This document shows, in pieces, positions 42,627 to 52,095 of a stretch of DNA of 64,000 bases (position 1 is its first letter; each line of letters opens with the position of its first letter). This DNA is from Pseudomonas sp. GCEP-101 (lineage in GTDB: Bacteria; Pseudomonadota; Gammaproteobacteria; Pseudomonadales; Pseudomonadaceae): positions 558,001-622,000 of the forward strand of contig NZ_CP104011.1 in assembly GCF_025133575.1 (NCBI RefSeq). The letters are read 5' to 3'. Both the position numbers and the translations under genes were made by a program. The notes below the pieces were generated by a model that saw nothing but the letters and a program-made list of their open reading frames with translations, did not search any database and had not been told where the DNA came from.

Positions 42627-44420
42627 TCAGAAGTTCACACCGAAGCTGAGCGAGACGAAGTCGCGGTCGACGATGGTGTTGTAATCGCCGCCGAAGAAGT
42701 TCGTGTAGTTCAGGCTCGCGGTGTAGGTGTTCTGGTAGTCCGCATCGATGCCGACGCTGGCGGCCTTGCTGCCTTCGTTGAAGACCGGGCCGTAGCCGTG
42801 CACGTCATGGGACCAGGCGAGGTTCGGCTTGAGGTTCACCCCGGCGAAGACGTTGTTGTAGTCCCAGATGGCGCGGGCGCGGTAACCCCAGGAGGACGAG
42901 GTGTAGAACCCGCCGCTGCCGTATTCGTTACGGGCGGTGGCGTTCTCCGGCACGCCGTACACCGAGTCGCGGCCGTAGCGCTCGCCGACTTCGTTGGTCA
43001 TGCCGCCGACGTAGGTCACGCCGACTTCGCCCACCAGGGTGAGGCGGTCAGCGCCCATGGTCTGGTCGAAGAAGTGGGTGAAGGTGGTCTGCGCCTGGGT
43101 CACTTCCTTGCGGATGTAGCCGTGGTTGACGGCGTTGGCCTGGGCCAGCGCACCGCCCACGCCGCCACTGGCGAACCCGCCGGCCACGGTGGTGGCCAGC
43201 AGCGGGGTCAGGTCGGTGGTGTTGAGCTGCAGCGGCATGTTCGGCCGGTAGCTGATCTCGCCGTTCCACGCGGTGCCGGTGGGCAGGGTGGTGGAGAAGC
43301 TCAGGCCGTACAGGCGGATGTCCTCGGGGTATTCGAGGAAGTAGCTGCCGCGCCCCAGCAGGATCGGCTGGGCCAGCGCCGACACGCGCAGGGCATTGAT
43401 GATGTCGGCTCGCCCGGCGTTCTGCATGCTCACGATGGGCGTGCGGCTGTGGTAGTTCATGGCGTAGGCGCCGTACTCCACATCGTCGCCCAGCCAGCGC
43501 AGGGCCAGGCCCCACTGGCCGGAGTCGCGCGCATCGCGGTCGGCGCCGCGCGGCACCATCAGGCCTTCCTGGTTGACGGTCACGCCCATAGAGTTGAGCA
43601 GCGAGTGGATACCCGGCGAGTTCAGCGTATTGAGCGTCGCCGGATCGAGGATGTTGTAGTTGGTCTTGCAACCGTCAGCAGCGACGTCGGTGGTGGAGAA
43701 GAAGGTGCCGCAGTTGTCGAGCACCGTCTGGTCCCATTCCAGCTGGTAGAAGCCCTCCACGGACAGCGCGTCGGTCACGCTCTGCGACAGGTAGACCATG
43801 TTCACCGGGATCAGGCCTTCCTTGATTTCCGAACCGGGACGGCGGAAGGCGGAGACGTCGATGGGGTTGATGGTGTTGATGCTGTTGCCGATGAAGGTGC
43901 TTTCACCCCAGCTCACCACCTGCTTGCCTACACGGACGGTGCCCGGCAGCTCGGCGATGGAATAGTTGTAGTACCCGAAGGCATCCAGCAGCTGGGCGCC
44001 GGAAGACTTGGCGCCTTCCTTGCGGCCGTCGTCGGAAATCTGTTTCCAGTCGGTGCTCTCGTCCTTCAGGCGGAAGTCGTACCAGTACTTGCCGCGGGTG
44101 AACACGCCGAAGTCCCCGTACTTCAGCTCCAGGTCGTGGATGCCCTTGAAGATCTTGGAGAAGGTGTCCCCCTTGCGGAAGTTCAGCCGGCCATCGTCGT
44201 TGGTCTGGGTCATGCCGTGGCCGCCATTGGCGGCGCCGATCAGATCCTGCTTCGGACTCTGGGTACTCCAGCTGGCCCCCACGGACAGGCTGGAATCGAA
44301 CTGTCCTTCGATCTCCCCGATGTTGAAGTTGATTGCCTGAGCCTGGGTGGCGCATCCCAGGGCGACAGCAGTGGCGAGAAGTTGCGGTTGGAAGAATCCG
44401 CGCCTTGTTTTTGTTGTCAT
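42627..44420 (-). CDS. DUF1302 outer-membrane protein
   Basis: 597 residues; signal peptide (cleavage after AQA near residue 28), then a beta-barrel-like sequence rich in alternating aromatic residues, ending in the C-terminal Phe outer-membrane signature SLSFGVNF. INFNIGEIEGQFDSSLSVGASW and QVVSWGESTFIGNSINTINP are family motifs. AGGAG lies 6 nt before the ATG at 44420. First gene of the pair; faces the SnoaL-AraC gene across a 241-nt gap. Likely a channel or binding protein for hydrophobic substrates (inference). Confidence 0.92.
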   Translation of the reverse strand: MTTKTRRGFFQPQLLATAVALGCATQAQAINFNIGEIEGQFDSSLSVGASWSTQSPKQDLIGAANGGHGMTQTNDDGRLNFRKGDTFSKIFKGIHDLELKYGDFGVFTRGKYWYDFRLKDESTDWKQISDDGRKEGAKSSGAQLLDAFGYYNYSIAELPGTVRVGKQVVSWGESTFIGNSINTINPIDVSAFRRPGSEIKEGLIPVNMVYLSQSVTDALSVEGFYQLEWDQTVLDNCGTFFSTTDVAADGCKTNYNILDPATLNTLNSPGIHSLLNSMGVTVNQEGLMVPRGADRDARDSGQWGLALRWLGDDVEYGAYAMNYHSRTPIVSMQNAGRADIINALRVSALAQPILLGRGSYFLEYPEDIRLYGLSFSTTLPTGTAWNGEISYRPNMPLQLNTTDLTPLLATTVAGGFASGGVGGALAQANAVNHGYIRKEVTQAQTTFTHFFDQTMGADRLTLVGEVGVTYVGGMTNEVGERYGRDSVYGVPENATARNEYGSGGFYTSSSWGYRARAIWDYNNVFAGVNLKPNLAWSHDVHGYGPVFNEGSKAASVGIDADYQNTYTASLNYTNFFGGDYNTIVDRDFVSLSFGVNF

Positions 44421-44661
44421 GCGGCTCTCCTGACGGTGTCTAGGTGGCCTTACCCTACTGAGCGACCCGACGGGGAGTAAGCGCTCCAAGGTGGTATTTG
44501 GCGTGTCGCCCGAAAGAGTGAATCCCCCCTCTGCCATGGGCTCTGGCGGGCGATATTGGTGCAAGCGATGACGAATCATCGAGACGATGGATAGTGCACC
44601 GGCATCCAGAGAACGATTACCACTACCGCAGCGGCGCGGTCTGGGGCATTCTTAGGTCCCT

Positions 44662-45477
44662 ATGCATGCCATCGACCAACGCCCGACCGACAGTCACCTG
44701 ACCGAGCAGACCCGCGAGGTGGTGCTGCGCTACCACCAGTGCTGGAAGCATCGCGACCTCGAAGCGGTGCTCGCGCTGTATCACCCGCAGGTGCAGTACA
44801 ACGACTTCTTCCAGAACCGCACCCTGGGCTACGCCGACCTGCGCGACTACGTGCAGAGCACCATGCCCAGCCGCCCGGAAGAGTTCCTCGACCACATCGA
44901 CCGCATCCGCGTGGACGGCGACACCGCCTTCATCCAGTACCGCATCGCGGTGACGCTGAGCGGGCGCCTGGCGACCTTCCATTCCAGCGAAGCGATCACC
45001 GTGCGCGACGGCCTGATCTGGCGCATCAACGAATACGCCTCGGTGGTGCGCGAAGGCAGCGAGAGCCGTCCGCAGTCCGTCGACCCGCGCCCGGCCACCA
45101 GCCGCCTGGGCCTCTCGCCGCGCCAGCTCAGCCAGCTGGCCAGCGACCTGGAGGACTACTTCGGGAAGAGCCAGCCCTACCTGGCGCCGGACCTGGACCT
45201 CACGCAGGTGGCCACCGCCACCGGCTACACGCGCAACCAGATCTCCTACCTGCTCAACCAGGTGATGGGGCTGAGCTTCTACCAGTACGTCAACCAGACG
45301 CGCCTGACCCACCTGCTCAGCCAGTTGCGCCCACCGCTGCCCTCGCGCATCGACGAGCTGGCTTTCTCCGCCGGCTTCAACTCGCTCTCGGCTTTCTATC
45401 GCTGCTTCCGCCAGCAGACCGGGCAGTCCCCTCGCGAGTACCTGAAGCGCCTGCGCGAGGAACAGCAGGAGGCCTGA
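44662..45477 (+). CDS. AraC-type regulator with N-terminal SnoaL-like domain
   Basis: 271 residues. Residues about 15-135 form an NTF2/SnoaL-like fold (VVLRYHQCWKHRDLEAVLALYHPQVQYND and RINEYASV), typical of polyketide-cyclase-like ligand-binding proteins; residues about 165-268 are an AraC helix-turn-helix (LTQVATATGYTRNQISYLLN; ELAFSAGFNSLSAFYRCFRQ). The fusion suggests a sensor for a small hydrophobic ligand. The DUF1302-DUF1329 operon is divergent and the amine oxidase lies downstream; either could be the target. Confidence 0.88.
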   Translation: MHAIDQRPTDSHLTEQTREVVLRYHQCWKHRDLEAVLALYHPQVQYNDFFQNRTLGYADLRDYVQSTMPSRPEEFLDHIDRIRVDGDTAFIQYRIAVTLSGRLATFHSSEAITVRDGLIWRINEYASVVREGSESRPQSVDPRPATSRLGLSPRQLSQLASDLEDYFGKSQPYLAPDLDLTQVATATGYTRNQISYLLNQVMGLSFYQYVNQTRLTHLLSQLRPPLPSRIDELAFSAGFNSLSAFYRCFRQQTGQSPREYLKRLREEQQEA

Positions 45478-45589
45478 TGCGCCCCTGCCGGCGGGTACGC
45501 GAGCAATCCTCGCGTACCCGCGCGCACGACAGAACCCCGCGCCAAATCTAGGCTTGCCGACATTCCCCTTCTTCCTTTCGGAGTCGTCT

Positions 45590-47011
45590 ATGTCGGCATG
45601 GCGTCATATCAGTCTGTGGATGAACCAGTTGGACGACGATCTCGTCCCGCGGCCGTCCCTGCAGGGCACCCTGGACGTCGATGTGGCCATCGCTGGCGCC
45701 GGTTACACCGGCCTGTGGACTGCCTACTACCTGAAGCTGCGCGCACCGCAGCTGAAGATCGCCATCGTCGAGGCCGAGATCGCCGGCTTCGGCGCCTCGG
45801 GCCGTAACGGCGGCTGGCTGATGGGCAACCTGCTCGGCGAGGACCGCCTGCTCGCCGGCCTGTCGCCCGAGCAACGCCGCGCGTCCTACGACCTGCTGCA
45901 TGACATCCCCGACGAAGTGGCCCGCGTACTCGACCGCGAAGGCATCGACTGCGACTACCGCAAGGGCGGCGTGCTCTATACCGCCGCGCGCTACCCGGAG
46001 CAGGAAACCCGCCTGCGCGAGTACCTCACCCACCTGCACGCCGAAGGCCTGACCGAAGACGACTACCGCTGGCTGAGCAAGAGCGAGCTGGCCGAACAAC
46101 TGCGCATCCCCAGCGCGCTCGGCGCCATCCACACCCCGCACTGCGCCACCATCGACCCGGCCAAGCTGGTCCGTGGCCTGGCCCGCGCGGTGGAACGCCA
46201 GGGCACGCCGATCTTCGAGAAGAGCCGCGTCACCCACTGGGCGCCCGGCCAACTGCGCACCGACCAGGGCGAGTTGAAGGCGCACTGGATCGTGCCCGCC
46301 ATCGAAGGCTACGCCGCCGCCCTGCCACCGCTGGGTAATTACCAACTGCCGGTGCAGAGCCTGCTGGTGGCCACCGAGCCGCTGCCCGACTCGGTGTGGG
46401 CGGAAATCGGCCTCGACAAGGGCCAGGCCTTCAGCGAGTTCAGCCGCCAGGTCACCTACGGCCAGCGCACCCCGGACAACCGCTTGGCCTTCGGCGCCCG
46501 CGGCGGCTACCGCTTCGGCGGCAAGCTGCGCAACGACTTCAGCCTGACCGACGATGAGGTCGGCCTGCGCCGCTACCTGTTCAGCGAACTGTTCCCGCAA
46601 TTGAAGGATGTGCGCATCACCCACACCTGGGGCGGCAACCTGGGCATGTCGCGGCGCTTCCACCCGCACATGCTGATCGACCGCCGCAACGGCATCGCCC
46701 TCTCCGGCGGCTACGGCGGCGAAGGCGTCGGCGCCACCAACCTGGGCGGCCGCACGCTGGCCGATCTGATCCTCGGCCAGGACAGCGCCCTCACCCGCCA
46801 GCCCTGGGTCATCCACGACCGCAGCGTGCAGGACGGCCTGAGCGGCTGGGAGCCGGAACCCTGCCGCTGGCTGGGCTACAACGCCATCATCCGCAGCTTC
46901 GTGCACGAGGACGAGGTGCTGGCCAACCCCCACAGCGCGCCCTGGCGCCGCCGCCTGGCGGAGAAAGTCGCCGCCAGCATGGAAAACCTGATGACCTGGA
47001 AGGTCGGCTGA
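45590..47011 (+). CDS. FAD-dependent amine oxidase (PuuB/DadA-like)
   Basis: 473 residues. N-terminal FAD motif VAIAGAGYTGLWTAYYL (about 30-46), GASGRNGGWLMG, and the C-terminal FAD region SGGYGGEGVGATNLGGRTLADL. The type is shared by gamma-glutamylputrescine oxidase and related amino-compound oxidases. GGAG lies 6 nt before the ATG. The cupin gene follows after 42 nt, so both are probably one operon. Substrate is a primary or secondary amine (inference). Confidence 0.9.
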   Translation: MSAWRHISLWMNQLDDDLVPRPSLQGTLDVDVAIAGAGYTGLWTAYYLKLRAPQLKIAIVEAEIAGFGASGRNGGWLMGNLLGEDRLLAGLSPEQRRASYDLLHDIPDEVARVLDREGIDCDYRKGGVLYTAARYPEQETRLREYLTHLHAEGLTEDDYRWLSKSELAEQLRIPSALGAIHTPHCATIDPAKLVRGLARAVERQGTPIFEKSRVTHWAPGQLRTDQGELKAHWIVPAIEGYAAALPPLGNYQLPVQSLLVATEPLPDSVWAEIGLDKGQAFSEFSRQVTYGQRTPDNRLAFGARGGYRFGGKLRNDFSLTDDEVGLRRYLFSELFPQLKDVRITHTWGGNLGMSRRFHPHMLIDRRNGIALSGGYGGEGVGATNLGGRTLADLILGQDSALTRQPWVIHDRSVQDGLSGWEPEPCRWLGYNAIIRSFVHEDEVLANPHSAPWRRRLAEKVAASMENLMTWKVG

Positions 47012-47053
47012 AACGCCGCCCATTCTAAGAACAACGCCCCACTGGAGCCCCGT

Positions 47054-47401
47054 ATGAAACTGACCCACCTGAAGAACACCCTGCATGCCGAGCTCGGCGA
47101 AGCCAACCCGGTGGCCGTGCCCCTGGGCGAGCCGATCTCCGAGACCCGCGTGGAATCCATCGAGCGCACCGACCGCGTGGAAACCGGCATCTGGGAATGC
47201 ACCCCCGGCCGCTGGCGCCGCCAGATCGTCGAGCAGGAGTTCTGCCACTTCATCGCCGGCCGCGGCACCTTCACCCCGGACGGCGGCGAGCCGATCGCCT
47301 TCCAGGCCGGCGACGCCTTCCTGCTGCCGCAGAACAGCCTGGGCGTGTGGGATATCCAGGAAACCGTGCGCAAGACCTATGTGATCATCGAGCGCGATTG
47401 A
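47054..47401 (+). CDS. Cupin-domain protein (DUF861/EutQ type)
   Basis: 115 residues, one small cupin barrel: WECTPGRWRRQIVEQEFCHFIAGRGTFTPDGGEPIAFQAGDAFLLPQNS is given in part; the glycine/acid core fits the DUF861 cupins often paired with PuuB-like amine oxidases. The usual two-histidine cluster is reduced to one histidine in EFCHFI, so metal binding is uncertain. Confidence 0.88.
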   Translation: MKLTHLKNTLHAELGEANPVAVPLGEPISETRVESIERTDRVETGIWECTPGRWRRQIVEQEFCHFIAGRGTFTPDGGEPIAFQAGDAFLLPQNSLGVWDIQETVRKTYVIIERD

Positions 47402-47443
47402 TCCGGCTGCCGGTGTAGTGGGTTGGCCCGGCGCCCGGGCTTT

Positions 47444-47490
47444 CCCTCTCCCCAGCCCTGGCTACGCGCCCCGCTCCGAAGGGAGAGGGG
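47444..47490. repeat. CCCTCTCCC-type repeat
   Basis: CCCTCTCCCCAGCCCTGGCT..GGGAGAGGGG, the same family as the pair in the algF-algA gap. Part of the 286-nt gene-free stretch 47402-47687, which holds no other gene. Confidence 0.75.
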
Positions 47491-47596
47491 GCCGTATGGC
47501 GTCAAGCGAAACACCGAGCCCGCCGGCTATTCTGAGCGCCGTCTCCCCCGAAGGAGAGCGATCGGGTCGTGCTGGTTGGATGGGAAGTGTTTAACC

Positions 47597-47678
47597 TGTA
47601 GGAGCGAGCTTGCTCGCGAACCCGCCCAGCATCTGTGTGGCCGGTGGATTCGGTTCGCGAGCAAGCTCGCTCCTACGG
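47597..47678. repeat. Pseudomonas REP pair (inverted)
   Basis: TGTAGGAGCGAGCTTGCTCG at 47597 and its inverted partner ending at CTCGCTCCTACGG (47678), about 28 bp apart. It ends 10 nt past the enoyl-CoA hydratase stop. Confidence 0.92.
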
Positions 47679-47687
47679 TCACGGCGT

Positions 47688-48455
<768 letters not shown>

Positions 48456-48488
48456 GGCGAACTCCTCGGGCCGGAAGCAGAAACGCGA

Positions 48489-48510
48489 AGGGCCGGCATG
48501 CGCCGGCCCT
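48489..48510. terminator. Hairpin between crotonase and SDR genes
   Basis: AGGGCCGGC, loop ATGC, GCCGGCCCT: a perfect 9-bp stem in the 123-nt gap between the SDR and the crotonase gene. T-tract is short on both strands, so it may be a weak terminator or an mRNA-stabilising hairpin. Confidence 0.5.
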
Positions 48511-48578
48511 TTCAACCTTACTGCGTTCGCCGCCGTGGAACAGCCCCGCTGGCCGTTCCGCCGGTCAGGCTGGCCGGA

Positions 48579-49490
48579 TCAGCCGGCGTATTTCTGCAGG
48601 TTCGCCATCATCTCGCGCAGCGCCTCAACGTTGTCCTTGGGGTGCACGGCGTTGTCGAAGTTGCAGATCTGCGCGAAGTTGGCCGCCACGTCCTCGACGC
48701 TGTAGCCCTCGCGCGGGTCGAAGCCCACGCCCAGGCTGCGCTCCCAGCGCACCTTGCCGATCCAGCCGCCGCCCACTTCGAACAGGCCGGACGTCTCCTG
48801 GCAGGCTTCGCTGCCCAGGTACACCACCAGCGGGCTGACCAGTTCGGGCTTGAGCGCCTCGAACACCTGCGGCGGGATCAGGCCTTCGGTCATGCGGGTG
48901 CCGCCAGTGGGGGCGATGGCATTGACGAAGATGTTGTTCTTGCGGCCCTCGATAGCCAGGTTGCGGGTCAGGCCGTAGAGGCCCAGCTTGGCCATGCCGT
49001 AGTTGCTCTGGCCGAAGTTGCCGTAGATGCCGGAGGTGGACGAGGTGAAGATCACCCGGCCATAGCCCTGCTCGCGCATGAACGGCCAGGCGGCGCGGGT
49101 CACCTTGTAGGCGCCTTCGACGTGGACCTTGTAGACCAGGTCCCAGTCGGCGTCTTCCATCTTGTGGAAGGTCTTGTCGCGCAGGATGCCGGCGTTGTTC
49201 ACCACCACGTCGATGCGGCCGAAGGCCTCGATGGCCTGGCGGACGATCTTCTCGCCATCGGTCACCGAGTCATGGTTGGCGATGGCGGTGCCGCCGGCTT
49301 CGCGGATTTCCGCGACCACGCGATCCGCCGCCGAGGCATTGGCGCCTTCGCCATGGGTGCTACCGCCCAGGTCGTTCACCACTACCTTGGCACCGTACTT
49401 GGCGAACAGCAGCGCATGGGCGCGGCCGATGCCGCCACCGGCGCCGGTAACGATCACGACTTTTCCGTCGAAATGCAGGGCATCACTCAT
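48579..49490 (-). CDS. SDR family oxidoreductase (3-hydroxyacyl-CoA dehydrogenase/MFE-2 type)
   Basis: 303 residues. Cofactor motif TGAGGGIGRAHAL (about 16-28), LVVNDLGGSTHGEG (NAD-type acidic residue), NNAGILRD, catalytic Ser/Tyr/Lys in TSSTSGIYGNFGQSNYGMAK. These features (GGIGRAHAL, NDLGG, HKMEDADWDLVYKVHVEGAYKV-type segment) are those of the peroxisomal multifunctional-enzyme type 3-hydroxyacyl-CoA dehydrogenases. In the leftward cluster with the crotonase; together they could do two beta-oxidation-like steps. Confidence 0.92.
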   Translation of the reverse strand: MSDALHFDGKVVIVTGAGGGIGRAHALLFAKYGAKVVVNDLGGSTHGEGANASAADRVVAEIREAGGTAIANHDSVTDGEKIVRQAIEAFGRIDVVVNNAGILRDKTFHKMEDADWDLVYKVHVEGAYKVTRAAWPFMREQGYGRVIFTSSTSGIYGNFGQSNYGMAKLGLYGLTRNLAIEGRKNNIFVNAIAPTGGTRMTEGLIPPQVFEALKPELVSPLVVYLGSEACQETSGLFEVGGGWIGKVRWERSLGVGFDPREGYSVEDVAANFAQICNFDNAVHPKDNVEALREMMANLQKYAG

Positions 49491-49602
49491 GATTGGGGCT
49501 CCAGGCAGGATGGTTTTTTCCCGAGTGTCCGGCAGTCACGATGCGGTCACAACCAAGACGACCGTGGCTGAATGGTGCGCGATAAGGCCTGGGGATGATC
49601 GG

Positions 49603-49896
49603 TCAGCGCATGGGCATGTTCAGGTCGTCACGCGGGCCGAGCTTGAACAGCCACCAGTCGTACTCGCTCCAGAACAGCAGCAGGCCGAAGGCCGGCAGCA
49701 GCGCCAGCAGGCCCAGGGCGGCGGGCACCCAGTTCTGCGTGATCCAGGCGTAATAGCAGCCGGCGGCACACACGCCCAGCAGCGCGAGCAGCAGGGGCAC
49801 CGCGACGAAGGCGAAGTCCCGGCGCAGGTGCAGCAGCGCCCGGTACAGCAGCGAACCCTGCGGCTGGCGGACGGGAATGACGGCTCTGAGTGGCAT
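49603..49896 (-). CDS. Small membrane protein
   Basis: 97 residues, two or three membrane segments (about 28-49, 54-78) ending in a soluble tail (WSEYDWWLFKLGPRDDLNM). GGAGG lies 8 nt before the ATG. Sits between the hydrolase and SDR genes in the cluster. Function unknown. Confidence 0.8.
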   Translation of the reverse strand: MPLRAVIPVRQPQGSLLYRALLHLRRDFAFVAVPLLLALLGVCAAGCYYAWITQNWVPAALGLLALLPAFGLLLFWSEYDWWLFKLGPRDDLNMPMR

Positions 49897-49995
49897 GGCA
49901 GCGACCTCCGGCTGGCAAAAACCGGGGAAACTACCGCTGCCACTGCTGGCCGCTCCATCAGCCAGTTCCGAAACTGCGGGCGGATCGGTCCGTAC

Positions 49996-50874
49996 CTACG
50001 GCGCCCTTTCCTGTCGGAACGCCAGATAGTGCTGTAGCACCTGTTCCGGCGCCTCCACCTGCGGGTAGTGGCCGATGCCGGGCAGCTCGACGGTGTCCGG
50101 CTGCGGTATCAGCTCGCGGTAGCGCGCCACCATGTGCGCGCCGGAGATCGGGTCTTGCGGCCCGTCGATCAGGCGCAGCGGCACCGCCGTGCGCTGCATC
50201 GCCCCCACCCAGCGCTCGCGGTGCTGGCGGCGATCGAGGATGTAGTGGATCAGCCGGTGCATGACGCGCGGCCCGTCGTTGTGGCGGATCAGTTCCCAGA
50301 AGGCATCCAGCTCCGCCTCCGTCGGCTGGGTCTGCGGCCCGAACACCTTGGCGAAGTTCTGCGCCAGGCGGCGGCGGTCGAACAGTCGGCCGAACAGCGC
50401 ACCGAGGGGGCTGAGCAGCAGCTTCTGCGAGCGCACCGCGCGGTGGGTCTCCGGGAACAGTCCGCCGTTGAGGAAGGCCAGCGACGCCAGGGCGAAGCCG
50501 CCCTCCTCGTGTCGCGCCAGCAGTTCCTGGCCGACGCTGTTGCCGTAGTCGTGCACCAGCAGGTGCACCGGTTCGCGCACGCCCAGGTGCTCCAGCAGCG
50601 CCTGCTGCAGGTCGGCCTGTTCGAGGATGCGGTAGTCGTGGCCCCTGGGCTTGGCCGAGTCGCCGAAGCCGAGCATGTCGCAGGCGATCACCCGGTAGCG
50701 CTCGGCCAGTGGCTGCCAGAGGAGGTTCCAGTCCCAGGACGCCGTGGGGAAACCGTGCACCAGCAGCAGCGGAGCGCCGGTGCCGGCGCTCCAGTAGCGA
50801 ATGCCGTGGCCGCGAAAGGTGAAGTCGCTGCCCTGCGCGCGCCAGTCGCGCAGGGCGATGCCGGCCAGCGCCAT
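49996..50874 (-). CDS. Alpha/beta hydrolase (epoxide hydrolase/haloalkane dehalogenase-like)
   Basis: 292 residues. Oxyanion motif HGFPTASWDW (about 39-48); nucleophile is an aspartate in LVHDYGNSVG (about 109-118) rather than serine, the pattern of epoxide hydrolases and haloalkane dehalogenases; the terminal histidine is in GIGHYPQVE. The ATG at 50874 overlaps the aldolase stop by one base (TGATG), so they are coupled. Longer in-frame starts would run through the aldolase gene. Confidence 0.9.
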   Translation of the reverse strand: MALAGIALRDWRAQGSDFTFRGHGIRYWSAGTGAPLLLVHGFPTASWDWNLLWQPLAERYRVIACDMLGFGDSAKPRGHDYRILEQADLQQALLEHLGVREPVHLLVHDYGNSVGQELLARHEEGGFALASLAFLNGGLFPETHRAVRSQKLLLSPLGALFGRLFDRRRLAQNFAKVFGPQTQPTEAELDAFWELIRHNDGPRVMHRLIHYILDRRQHRERWVGAMQRTAVPLRLIDGPQDPISGAHMVARYRELIPQPDTVELPGIGHYPQVEAPEQVLQHYLAFRQERAP

Positions 50875-51656
50875 CAGTCGCGGTAGCCGGGGTTCTGCAG
50901 GTCCAGCTTGCGCAGCAGCGCCGGCCACGCCAGCGCGCCGCCCATGCCCTGCTTGCTCTTGGTCACCGCCGCGGCCATGGCGCGGGCGCCATCGAGGATC
51001 GGCTGCGGAATCAGGATCAGCTCCGCGCCGCCACCCTGAGCCAGCACCTGGATCTCGCAGGCGCGCTGCAGGGTGAACATCATCAGGAAGGTATCGGCGA
51101 TGGTGCCCGAGCAGGTCAGCAGGCCGTGGTTGGGAAGAATCATGAAGTTGGCTTCGCCCAGGTCCGCCTGCAGCCGCGCCTTCTCGTCGTGATTGAGCGC
51201 CACGCCCTCGTAGCCGTGGTAGGCAAGGCTGGACAGGACGAACAGCGATTGCTGGGAAATCGGCAGCAGGCCCTGCTTCTGCGCGGAGACGGCGATGCCG
51301 GCGGCGGTGTGGGTGTGCAGCACGCACTCGACGTCGTGGCGCACTTCGTGGATGGCGCTGTGGATGGTGTAGCCCGCCGGGTTGATGTCGTAGGGGCTGT
51401 CCATCAGCTTCTTGCCCGACAGGTCCACCTTCACCAGGCTCGACGCGGTGATCTCATGGAACATCATGCCGTAGGGGTTGATCAGGAAGTCCTCGGTGCC
51501 GGGGACCTTGGCGGAGATGTGGGTGAAGATCAGGTCGTCCCAGCCCTGCAGGGCGATCAGCCGGTAGCAGGCGGCGAGGTCGACGCGGGTCTGCCATTCG
51601 GCGGCGGACACCTGGTCCCTGACGTTCACGGTGGGCAGCGGGTGAGCGGCGTGCAT
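50874..51656 (-). CDS. Class II aldolase/adducin family protein
   Basis: 260 residues with the zinc-binding pattern LHTHTAAG (two His), IFTHISAKVPG and PNHGLLTCSGT. Such proteins cleave or rearrange sugar or dicarboxylate phosphates, or act on aromatic side chains. First gene of the leftward cluster (aldolase, hydrolase, small membrane protein, SDR, crotonase), which has the look of a small catabolic unit. GAGGCTACCGATC precedes the ATG at 51656. Confidence 0.92.
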   Translation of the reverse strand: MHAAHPLPTVNVRDQVSAAEWQTRVDLAACYRLIALQGWDDLIFTHISAKVPGTEDFLINPYGMMFHEITASSLVKVDLSGKKLMDSPYDINPAGYTIHSAIHEVRHDVECVLHTHTAAGIAVSAQKQGLLPISQQSLFVLSSLAYHGYEGVALNHDEKARLQADLGEANFMILPNHGLLTCSGTIADTFLMMFTLQRACEIQVLAQGGGAELILIPQPILDGARAMAAAVTKSKQGMGGALAWPALLRKLDLQNPGYRD

Positions 51657-51795
51657 GATCGGTAGCCTCTTCGTTGTTGTTGTTCGATGGCGCAGTCTAG
51701 TCAGCGTGGCGGCGAATCGACTGTCACGGAACTGACAGTTGCCCCTGACAACGTCCGGCGAATGTTCTGCCATAAGCACAGGGCGATGATTCGCC

Positions 51796-51823
51796 TTGCG
51801 CGGGCAATTTCCCCACCTATAGT
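51796..51823 (+). promoter_or_regulatory. Candidate sigma-70 promoter in the 439-nt gap
   Basis: TTGCGC (51796-51801), 16-nt spacer, TATAGT (51818-51823), in the gene-free region 51657-52095. It would give WbqC a long leader of about 265 nt. The same gap contains a direct repeat CTTTTGCAACGCG / CTTTTGCACCGCG (52007 and 52024) and no gene that I can support on either strand. Confidence 0.35.
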
Positions 51824-52095
51824 GGGCAAAGCCGGTTTCAGCCGCGCCCGCATTGCGCAGCGCCCGGTGACTCCCTCCAACAGCGCTATCCAGACGCTGC
51901 GGCAGCCCGCTCGCAGGTCAGGACTGGCGGAAGCGTGCCTGATCTTCATGCCTGCCCCGGCGCCGTCTCCGGCGTCTTCGCCCCAGCTGGAAACATTTCG
52001 CAATATCTTTTGCAACGCGTTCGACTTTTGCACCGCGCTCAAGCAGTACCCGGGAGTCGGGAGGAGACTCCAGTTCGGCCAACGAGGCAGCCGAC

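Noticed and set aside
51701..52042. A leftward 113-codon frame in the gap before wbqC
   Set aside because: No ribosome site, no domain, and it overlaps the promoter candidate; treated as non-coding.
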